A DNA stretch of 64,000 nucleotides from Cladorhizidae sp. MBARI D1340-BT2 (taxonomy: Eukaryota > Porifera > Demospongiae > Poecilosclerida > Cladorhizidae). Made by a program: the position numbers and the translations under genes. Positions 26,801-38,800 of this stretch are shown here, in pieces. The stretch spans positions 1,420,721 through 1,484,720 of the forward strand of contig JAQNBH010000014.1 of the NCBI GenBank assembly GCA_028752905.1. Reading direction: 5' to 3'. Each line of letters begins with the position of its first letter. The stretch's first letter is position 1. The notes under the pieces were generated by a model, which had not been told where the DNA came from, made no database searches, and worked only from the letters and a program-made list of their open reading frames with translations.

Positions 26801-29800
26801 CAAAATGATTTCCTCAAATTGAATTGGCTTACTCCAGTTCCCTTGAACTTCTTGCTGAAGAATTTCCAGATTTTCTATTTTCACCAGGCAAGCTTCCTAC
26901 TCCTAAGTCTTAACCAAGATTGCGATGGAACAGAGAAATCTTGTCCTAGGCCATTCTGGTGGGAAGTTGGCAAGATCAAAACAATCTTGCATTTAAAGCT
27001 TTTCTAAGGACTTATGTCTATTCCTTGTTCCAATACAAACTCTGAACATGGATTCTCAATTTAAAAAAAACCCATACAGACTATATGTTCAATTTAAATC
27101 TGACACTGTGATAGTTTCTCTGATGTTTCTAAAGTTTAACTCTGTGATAATTGCTGCCATGATACTAAATTTGACCAAGACCTATTGAACAGATGTAAAA
27201 ATGCAACATTAAGGAAGAGCTAAAATTATTCATTCTCTGTTTAATTAATACTATATATTTGTCTAGCAAGTTAATTAAAAGGGTATAGTCAAAGGATGTG
27301 CTTAGTTGGTGTTGGTTCCTTGGTTGTCCCTGAAATATATTTTGAAAAGTTGATAATTATGTGAGCCTCAAAGACAAAATGGCACAAACATAATCGTACC
27401 ATATATATAAGCAGTTCAACAGCACACTGGCTCACTATAAACAGCATCGACATTTGCACAAATGATGCTAATATATGCATGCTTGCCTAGAGGCACTAAA
27501 AGTAGAGAAATGTTTTGGAGTTGCTCACAAGTTTTAGAGACAATAGCAGATTAAAATCACCTTCTCAATAATCAACTTACATTTTTATTCGCTCAACATT
27601 TCGACTAGATGCTCTAGTCTTCATCAGGAATAATGAGATACTAAGGCTCTTCTGAACCTGTTATATCATGCATCTCATTATTCCTGATGAAGACTAGAGC
27701 ATCTAGTCGAAATGTCGAGTGAATAAAAATTGAAGATAATTATTGAGAAGGTGATTTTAATGTTATTATGTCAACTGAGAGTTCAATGATTGTTTCTAAA
27801 TCTACTTAGCTTTATTAGCTCACTAAAAATATAGAAAAGAAGATATTAACTTGATGTAAGTGCATCAGTTCAGAGCTGAAGACAATCCACTTATTCAGGA
27901 TCGGAATTTTTTTTGCCAAGATGGTAAACATATTATCTGTTTCCAAGCAACTTTTATGCATGGCCAATATCTAGAGCTCATCTCTCTTCTACTTTCAGAA
28001 AGGAGATCATTCAGCCAAGAAATTTAACCTAGTCACTGGTGCATGTTACAACTGTCCCAATGCTATGGACCCCAGACAAGAAATCTATAAATTGATCAAT
28101 TTAACTCAAATATGATACAACTTTCTACAGATAGAAAGAAGGATATCAACCAGCCTTGTGAAGTGTTAATGCACATGAGACTGATACTTGGACAGCATTC
28201 ATGCTGATGCACTAATGTATTTTCTTGAGGTCTTCAGCAACCAGCTAACAGTCTCTCATTGTATTAAATAACTTTGAAATGGTAACATTGTGCTGAGATT
28301 ATCAGTATACCAAAGAATTAACATGTAAAAATGCTTCTGTAATTCAATGAGCTTACTTTGAAGATATTAAATCTTCCTTCAATACAAACCTAGCTACCAA
28401 TTCACTTCAGACTGCAAGAATTTCAACAATACATTTTGGTGTGAAATTCATTGAATCCACCTTTCAGTGGTACATATTATTTCTCTTCACAAATTTACTT
28501 TGCTCACATCCACTGTATTTTCTTAGCAATATTCAAATCAAATGGCTTAGAATTCCAGATATTATGTTTAACTTTCTCAGACAGATGTAAATATACCACT
28601 TCACTAAATGGTAATCTGTTATTAGTATATGGCACCAAGGTGCTGACCACCAGTTAAAAATATTTGTTTGTGATATGCTGGAAGTAAGCCAATCCATAAT
28701 ATTATATAATGTGGTTGAATAAAATATTACTTTCAGATCTGGCCAACTGGATAGCAATGACTAAAAATCTCGAGTTAAAAAAAAAATATCATTCACTCTT
28801 TCTTCCTAATTAGACAATAATTATTTAGCTTAATATAAATCTGTACTTGGACTATAAACCACTAACATTGAATGCAAAGTCAATCACAATTGATTGTTTT
28901 ACCTTTATGAAACTATATATCCTGGTCTACGTTAACTATAAGTGTCCTGCATATTAGATGTGGTAGAAATGATTAACTAACCTGACTCAGGTCCATATTC
29001 TTGCTGTCAATCAAATAATTTATGTAAAATTGATACATATCAGGTGTATTGTAGTTGAGAGAAGTCTCTTGCTCAATACTCTGAAATCGACTTCTGTTAC
29101 CAATGAATAACAATGGAAATGTGGGCAATGTTCTTACTATAATATTATAGTTATTTGAAAATATAATGATATTTTTTCGTAATTATTTATTAATGGTCAT
29201 AAAGCACTTATAAATAACCTTGCTTTCATAAGATGTAGTGGCAATTAAATCTATATTTTTTTGCAAGCTCTAATTTCTCCACTTGTAGCTGAACCATTAA
29301 TTAATATAGGAGTAGTGAGTAGCTAGCTAAAGATTTAGCCAGCTAGAGGGAGCATGGGCTAAATGGCTCTGCACCTATTGTGAGAACAATACAATACTGT
29401 AAAAAATTTGATTAACTATGTATCAATTTGTGGCTCAACAGACACATATAATATAAATAAAGGAATATCTGTGTGTCTGTTTATCTGTCTGAGTGACCTT
29501 TATGCACAGTCACACTGCAATCTAGGAAGCTCGAACTTAGCAAGAATGTACATTTTTACAATGGGATAGACATAGTATATGTTGCATTAGGCGATTAATT
29601 AATCCTCAGAAATAGTTGCTATTTCATTTATGAATATGCCTGTCCATGGGTTATAAATGATAGCACAAAAATAGCACAATTTTGGTGGAATTACAAAACA
29701 AACATCACTAGATTCCCTTGTACTCCTTCAAGCAGCTGCAGTTTTTATTTCCGACAATTCTCTGTCATCTCAAAATCAATATCCACAAAACAATGGAGAA

Positions 29801-32800
29801 ATCAATCACATTCGACTATGTAATGGTGGTGGATGAAATGTTACAATATGGAGTTCAGAGATTCAACACCATTGCAATTCTATCATAACAGAGCCATGGT
29901 TTGGGAGAGGAACATTGTTGGGAAGTTTATTTTCGGTGTAGGGGGTAGGGGGATACATCTCATTCTTTGCCACCTCTGTAATGTATATAAGATATGGTTA
30001 TTGCATTATCTTCATAATAGCAAGAAACATGAGACTGAGTATCTATAGTTATATACTGGCATATTAGACTTCGGTAACTAGAACTCTGAATATTATGATC
30101 TGTATATTCCTTGGTGTTTAAAACTATGGATGTTCATATCTGAATCAAAGGTCAAGCACCCTGCACTCAAGGATCAATCAGACTGCAAGGAGGCACAAAT
30201 ACTTGTGGACGTGTAGAAGTCTGCCACGTTAATGTCTGGGGCACAGTGTGTGGTGATGATGAATGGGGACTTGCTGATGCCCAAGTTGCATGCAGACAGC
30301 TAGGATACCCTACTACTGGAGCTACTACTCTTACATCAACTACTATTCTTAATAACACTCAAGTGGTCTGGTTGAGTTATATCAAATGTGTTGGAAATGA
30401 GAGCAGTCTATTTAACTGTAATGTTTACCTCGTTGGATACTGCTCATCCTCTAATGCTGAAGTGAGCTGTCAAACTAGTAAGTCATAAATACCATGTAAC
30501 ATTCTTGATTATTTATGGTTTGAATGTGTACTATCTAAAGAGACTATCTTTTCTCGATTATTGCATATTGATTATAGAAATCCTCATTATTTCCACATAA
30601 ACAACAATATGCAGTGTATTAGCCTATCAAAATAACTAATTTTGTCATTTTGTATTCACTGTAAGCAGGCATGAAATGGAAAACGTCTGATTACATAATG
30701 AATTCTATATTTAGCCAGTAAACATGGTAACGGATTTCTATAAACAAAGTTTAAATTAGATAGTTTGTAGGTAACTAAGTTAATTGCAAAGACAAAGTTC
30801 AATATACAGGTCTGAAAGATGGCATCACCATTTGACTGAGGCTGTAATTTGTGGCTGCTCCTGACGACACCATCACCCTCTCAGATAGTGAGAGCAGGCA
30901 TGGTATATGGGTGGTAAATATACCTTGGAGGAGCCGCTGTGCACCGTGATGACATGTCAAACCTCTTCTTTCTGATGAAGTATATAGATGATAGTAATTA
31001 AGTTTTAAGAAAGAATTAGATATAGATAGCTCGAACATATATAGCTATCTATAGATATACTGTAATAAGAAATAGAGCAAGGTTGATAGCATGAGCACTA
31101 TATCTAGCTCTCTTTATAGCTAATAGTACAACCTGATATCCTTCTGTGACAAGTTTTGCCTCTGACTTAGAATCTGTATGCCCAACTAGTTCAATTGATT
31201 CTCCAACAGTTTCTTCTCCGCTCTAGTACTCCTGTCCTCTTCTACTCCATTCCTCGTCTATTGGGCAAGTATTGAATTAACAAGTGGAAAAATGTATTAC
31301 ATGTTTTGTAGTGCAGTTACGGCAACTAAATTGTTAGTCAATTCATGTGAAATCTATAGTGATATAATATTGTTGCTAGGCACATTTCTCAACCACAGAT
31401 TTTATATTGTTGTAATCAATTTTAATTAAGTTGGCAGTGACAGGGTTAATTAAGGATATGGATATAGGAACTCGACACTCCTAACCTTGCCTTGGCAAAA
31501 TCTTTGTTTATAATGGTCATCATAGAGTGAACACAATGCCCTAGATTGCGAGAGCAAATAGAACGTACAAATTTTGTGTCATAGTATTATAATGAGAACC
31601 AGAATTGCAAACTATCATGTACATACATGCATATGAAGGTGCTTTAATTGTCGGTAATATGCTATTGTAGTTCAATGCTCATAGTGAATCATTTAGTATA
31701 TTCTGTGGGTTTCAGTAGGCAGTGATATAACAACAACCAATAATAAACAACAACCATAATAAAAATATTAAATAAATAAATTATTTATTTATGTATTTAT
31801 TGTTAATTTTTCAATTATTTTATAACTAGCATGCATTAATTAGGTGTTAATGGACTTGGATTAGGGTATTTATGTACTTTTGTTGTGCATCTATATATTT
31901 GGTATAAAAATCAATTAATAATTAAAAAAGATAAGATAAAATAATGTGGTCGTGGCTTCAAGTTCAGGCTCTTCAGAGTAGCTCCCCAGCAGCCAGGGAA
32001 GTCCATTCCACAGTCTCGATTGAACCACTCACAATTTATTGCTAGGCTGATGTGCAATGCCTCCTTCACTAGCAGTTCCTTCCGTCTTCTGGCCTGGTCC
32101 AAGATGGTGGCTTCCTCCCAAAATAGGATCTCCATTATCCCATGCATGCTCAGCAATTGTAGATTTCACTTTCTACAGGCATCTTGATGTACTTTCACTC
32201 TGGTCTCCAGTCTTCTCATGGTCTTCCCTCTGTAGTATTTCCCACAGCTACAAGGGATGCGGTACACACACATGAGTGCTGGTAAAACATTCTTCACTCT
32301 GCTCAGTTGTGTCCTCAGAGTTCTTCGCGATCTCAAGATGACTTTGATGTTGAACTTCTTGCAGACCCTCCTGATTTACTCACTCATTCTTTGCATAAGG
32401 AATAACTACCATAGTAACCTTTTTTTAGACCCCTCATTGCCATAACCATTCTCTATATAGAAATGATGTTCTTCCGTAGGTCCTCCTTATCAGTCACTAC
32501 TCTTCTGGCTCTATCCTGCAAGCTCTTCACCATTCCTATACTGACATGGATATGTGATGTTATCTATAATCAAAGTACTGGTTGTTATGCTTAGGTTTTC
32601 TGTAAATGGTTGCAGTTAGCCTTGCATAGGTGGCAGTCCAGAAAGGACAACAATCCGTCCATTTTTAGTTCTATGTTAAACTTTAATGGTCTGATGTTGT
32701 TAAAAAACTCCTGCTTACTTCCCTTCTTCATAATGCAGAAGGTATTATCCATGTATCTCTTCCGAACCCTTGGCTTCAGTGGAGCAGTTGTGAGTGCCAA

Positions 32801-35800
32801 TTCCTCAAAGAATTCTATATAAAGGTTGGCTACCACTGCAGATACTGGAGAGCCTATTGCTGCACCCTCTTTCTGCTCGTAGTATTTTTCTTGCTGCCTG
32901 AAGTAGTGGATTTCAGGCACAACTCTTAACAGTTCAGAAATCCTGTCAGAATCCAGTGTAGTCCTTCTCACGCAAGCCCTTGGACATTTGTAAAAAGAGA
33001 GGAAACATCAAAACTGACAAGTCACTCATCCTGTGCCAAACATTGACCTTGAATACACTTGATAAATTGCCCAGAATCCTTGACATATGTACTTGCATTT
33101 CCAGCTTGACTTGATATCAAATATGCTATGAACTTGGAAAGATTATGATGGTGCCACGTATACAAGACACAATAGGCCTAAGGGGAACCTCAGGTTTATG
33201 TACATTAGGGAGCCCATAAATCAGTGGTGGTATAATTCCAGTGGCCCTAAGTCTATTGTATAATGCAGTTGTTATCTCTCCTGTCTTCTCCATATTCTTT
33301 AACACATGACTCATCTTGCTTTCTTGTGCCTTCTTCAGTGTTCCATTTGTTTTGGTTTCCAGCATTCTCGTCAGCTTTGAAATATTTGACACATGAAAGA
33401 GTTTAACATTTAGAATGAGTTGGTGTAGATTGTCACACTAAGTAGAGTTACATAGAATCTCTGTGCCTGTTCAACCACTATTCCTCTCTCATTTATGCCT
33501 TTTTCAATAATTTAATGGACTAAAGAACTAGCATGTGCAATTTTGCTGATGCAGGGTACAACTATTATTTTTTACGAATCTACTCTGATTTCTCTACTGG
33601 ACAAGTTGTTGATGAATACCAGACATCAAAGTCTTGACAGTTATAATTTGGGTTGAAAACATTTCCTCTTGACTTCAAAGTCTCTGCATAGGCAAAAATT
33701 CACTAGATATTAATACAGCGAGTGACGGGATGCTCTTCCCTTAATAATCTAACTTGCAACGTTTTCCTTGAGTGTTTAGCCTGAAGTAGGAACAAGCTTA
33801 ATACCAGTTTGATCCCAGTGTTTTTCAGGAATGTAATCCATTGTGATTATACCTGATCCCAATAAGATGTCTTTTTGCTTCTTCCCAAAATTAGATTCAT
33901 TATGCTTTCCTTTGCACTAAATTCTTTTCACTAAAGAATATACTCCATGCTGATATAATAATATGACCTCTTTTGTTGTTTGAATGAACAATTTTCTTTG
34001 CATCAGACTATAACAAGGCCAATGGCAATTTCAGCACATCTAATCCCTCTGTTCTTTAGTGTAAAAATCTCCAAGCACACAAGGGGCCTGCCATGGCTAT
34101 TATGTAGAATGGAACCATTTCAGTCTCATCATGACTCTTGTATATCTAACAACAGTCAAGTATTTGAGTTTGAAAATATATAATTTGCTTTGGAATAATT
34201 TATGGTACAATGTTACTGTTTCCTACCTATTTTGACCTTGTTCTGTTAAGTTAAAAAGAGGATTTTTTTCTACCAGCAAATTGGTCAGAATCCAACAGAA
34301 CACCTGAACAGATTGATTAGATGCCAGCTGCATTGTCTCAGGTTAAATAATAAATTACAGTTTGTGATAGCAGTGAACTAATGATAATTTTTATTAGACT
34401 ATAGGATCCTCCCAGCAGCAATTTATGGTTGGAGAAATGCACATGAATCACATTGTGGATTGCATTATCTTGCTTCACATTTGTATGGAACAGAGTTATA
34501 ATTATATACGTCTACATTAGACAAATGAAATAGTGCTCTGAATGCTCTAAATATTAAGCATAGTTTCTTATTGTCAAATTAGAATTACAATTTAATGCGA
34601 CTTTTTATATTTTAATCGAAGGTCAAACACACTGCACTGAAGGAACAATCAGGCTGCAAGGAGGCACAACCACTAGTGGACGTGTGGAAATCTGCCACAT
34701 CAATGTCTGGGGCACAGTATGTGATGATGGATGGGGACTTGCAGAAGCCCAAGTTGCATGCAGACAGCTAGGACTCCCTACTACTGGAGCTGTGGCATTT
34801 TCGGGATATGCTGTTCCTGGTGTTTCTCGAGTGACCTGGTTTCAGTCTGTCAGGTGTATTGGAACTGAGAGCAGTCTGTTTAACTGCACTGCTGACCTCA
34901 CTGGAAATAACTACTGTTTTTCATCTGATGCTGAAGTGAATTGTCAAAGTAGTAAGTCATGATTATGAATGATCATACTAGCATGTGTTCCTATGTTGAA
35001 TTCATTATTTATTTTAAAAAAAGAATTGGAGGAGGAACTTCTAATTGACTAGCAGTCATTTCTTGTTCATTGCATGAACATAAATTTTACCAATAGAGCT
35101 ACTCTGAATTTAATCAGAAACAATAGGAGGTACATTTATATGCTGCCATTTAAGTGATAGTCATAGCATTATTGTCATTTTGTTATCTTTTATTAATATA
35201 GGAACTAAAGAATACATAATAATGACCTTTCCTTGAAAAACAATAACTGACTACTAAATAAATGCTTGTTTATATATGCTATGTATATATCTGAAACATT
35301 TATCTCTATGTTGCTACTATAAGTTTTTGGTTTATGAGTAGTTACAAATTTTTTTGGTATATATTTTCTAAGAACCCGAGTGTAGCAATCATTTATGTTG
35401 GTACAGATATATCCACTGATATTCAAAGTTGCTCTCAGGCTAGCAATTATACTTATAAGTTGTGTGCAGCCCAACATCAAGTAGTAATGTTAGGAACCTT
35501 TTTCTTCCAAATTCTTTGTCATGTACAAGCCACTGTTACTGTTGACATCCTTGAACAAGGTGCTGATTGGCTCAAAGTCTTTGAACACACTTTCAAGAGA
35601 TTCAACAGCCAGGCTCACTCTTCAGCCAGCTTCTCAAAGGAAGAAAGTCAACTGCGAAGAGGCAATGATATTCGAAACACTATCCCTTCAAACGAGGACT
35701 ACACCTAGATAATGGACTTACCCGAAGCAACATGGTGCACATAGATCACATTCCAAAGAGTTCCTTAAATATTGCAGTTTCTATAGCTATCCCATCGAGA

Positions 35801-38800
35801 ATGGAAACCTAACAACCCTGAAAACTTGTCTACAGCAGGTTTCTTGGAGAAAAAAATGCAAGACATGTAGGTGCATATGCCAGATAAAAAAACCCTTCAC
35901 CCTGATGAAGCAGAAACTAGTGTAAATCTTGGTACAAGCATATACAGCCACCCCATGTGAAGGGAAGTGCTGGCTATGTTTTATTGCAATAGTAAACCTT
36001 GTAATTCACTATTGAGTAATTTGTGAAACTTAATTTAGATCAATTGTTGTGATCCCACTTGGAAAATCATCATTGAGACCAATACTCCATTCAGATTTTG
36101 TTTCTCGAGATTCTCACGCATGTTTGCATCGAATGGCTTGATGGACTACTCACGAATTTTCTAGTGCAAGGTGCAATTGTTTTTTAGTTATTGTATAAAG
36201 GAAGGATAACTGATGTGTATAGTATAGAGAAGAGGCATGCTAATGATGGAGAGTATACAGAACACAAAACAGTGTCAAGATTGCAACTATCACTTTAACA
36301 ATTTCATGTCAGCTTCTGCATGGTCTTCCTTGATAGAATTCTTGCAAAAAACACTGCCTGATGAATTATTCTTTATATCTTTCCCATTTTCAAGGGAAGC
36401 TACTTAGAAGCACTTTAAAATAATCCTTACACAGCAAATTTTGTTGCAGGATTTACCCTCCATAATGTTGCAGGGCATCAGGTTGTTTAACAATGCACCA
36501 GTTCAGAATCTGAAAAGTATACATAAATAAATTCTTGTCCAATTTTCCATGTCACAACCCAAGAATTACAACATTCATGAATAATGCACAGATCAGTCAT
36601 ACATTAGGACTTAAGCTATGCTAAGGTTAGACTAGAGCAATGCAATCTTTAAATTAAATTAAATTTTTTTTCTTCTCCATAATCTTTCATCACACCTTCA
36701 CTTGCCTTTCAAAGCCTTGTATTTGTTATTATATAGTAGTAATAGATTTTCAAATTTCGGATTAATGGGTATAGTATCATTTGGTGAAATAATTTGGAAA
36801 TGTTAATATCTCTGAGTAACAAAGGAAGAAAAGTATAATTATAGTTGGTACAAACATAAAAAGGAAGAAAAATATATTTTGTTAGTTATTATTGTTAGTG
36901 AATATAGAAATGTAACAAATGAAATAAGACTTCGTTAGATAATTTTATTATTATAGTGAACTGGATAATCTAAAAATAAAAAGATACTGAAAATTATGAC
37001 TTGAAAGATTGTATGGAGAGTTGAAACTGATAAAAGAACATAGAGGCACTGAAGGGAAAGTGAACCTGTGGAAGCTTTCTTTTGCTTGACATGCATGGCG
37101 GTACTCTCACCCAATCTATGGGTCTCGACTATCCTAAATATGCACATGCTGATATGGTTCTCTTTATACACCGCATCCTTCCTGTAGTGTACAAATAACC
37201 AGAGGCAGTAATCAGAAAAACTTATGGATCATCATTAACTTTCATTAACTTACTTTTTGTCACATTTCACCCCATCTGTCATTTCAAGATCACTCTGGGG
37301 AAATGAAGAACAAAGCAGGTTAGTCAAAACATGGATCATATTAAGTTATAAGAGAAAATCAATTTTTTAATTTTTCCCCATTGTATATGCAATGATAACC
37401 TTGTCATCATGTTAATATACATTGATGAAATCATTTGACTTTTTTCAGATCACAAGAGCTGAAACTAAATCAAGACCATTAGCCACAACACTACTCACTA
37501 CATTTTTAAATGATTTTGAATTCTGCAGTCTCGTTACTATTCCACATCTGCCAGTCTCTGCATATTTGTTGTGTGTGCCTGTCTGTTTGTCTGTCTGTCT
37601 GTGTGTGTACTTTATACACAGCTACAGTTTTGAAGCTAAAAAGCTTAATTAGGCAGAAAGGGGTATTTTACTCTAAAAAGGACATGGGCTATGTTGCATT
37701 ACATAGTGTCAAACTACAAACAAATTGTTTCCCAAAATGGGGTGTGAACTCGCCTGGTATATACTATTTTTCACATTCCTACATTCCTAAGAATAGCGCT
37801 ACATTGCAACTTTACAGCAACAAAACTACCTAATACAAACAGTTTGCTAGTAAACCTGCTTATGGCCTTACTCTATTAGAAAAGTTGATATTTACAGAGG
37901 GCAGAGTTGAGTTTAGCATAACTGCTTCCAGCACTACTTTATTATGAAAGAAAATGAAGTTGTTGAAGTGGCATGATTAACATAGGGCAGTGTCCTCTTT
38001 GACTGGTTTGGACACATTTTTTCGTAGCTAGAGAGACAGCTAAAAAGAGGCTGGGAAAGTAACACTGAGTAGTTGAGGTTCAAGATTTGGGGGTGGAGAG
38101 GGAGCAGTTACTCTGATTTTGTGCCCTCTAATAGATATTTTATTTGTCCATTCAACATTAGAACCACTGCTGGTTGTATTATAAATGCTGTTGTTAATTA
38201 AGCAAGGTACTTTTACCATAAAAAATGGCATTTTAAGCTTTTAGATGGAGATATAATATTTTTAATGTTTTAGACATCCTCCTTTTTGTAATGTGAGTCC
38301 AACCAATAGGTGAGCACTAGCACATTTCCTAATATTAAGTTCTAGTTACTATAGATCTGGTCAGATGGATAGCAATTAAATACAATGACTTTTTCATACT
38401 TATTCGACATTTTAGCCAGATTCTTTAGCCTTCATCAATGAAGATAGCCTAAGTAAAAGAGTTCAATATTTTGTAGTGGGACAAAAATGATATCTCAACA
38501 AACAGTTACTGCATGCAATTCTACTGTGATGTACTAGAAACTTGTATGATCATAATTTTTTTCATGGGGGAATATATTATTAATTCACCTCTCTACTTAT
38601 AAAATAGATAGATCCACGAATAAAAATTTACACATCACTTTGGTAGTTATTATATCTTTAGTGTGTAGTTGTTGTTTACATGATGTTGACATTTCAATCA
38701 AAGGTCAAGCACCCTGCATTCAAGGATCAATACGACTGCAAGGAGGCACAACTTTTAGTGGGCGTTTGGAAGTCTGCCACATCAATGTCTGGGGCACAGT

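Larger units (their letters stand above)
29041..31010 (+). repeat. duplicated exon-plus-intron unit around SRCR6
   Basis: Counterpart of the SRCR4 unit: GCTGAACCATTA, TGTGAGAACAAT and CATGGTTTGGGAGAG all occur in the same order before the exon, and ATCTGAAAGATGGCATCACC after it matches 26.2 kb. Confidence 0.75.

Noticed and set aside
35334..35712. A 124-residue frame in the intron after SRCR7
   Set aside because: No recognisable domain and wrong phase for the receptor gene.
38640..38703. Met plus hydrophobic stretch directly before SRCR8, a possible alternative start
   Set aside because: It looks like a short signal sequence, but the exon has the usual acceptor and phase. I kept it as intron; a 5' transcript could change this.
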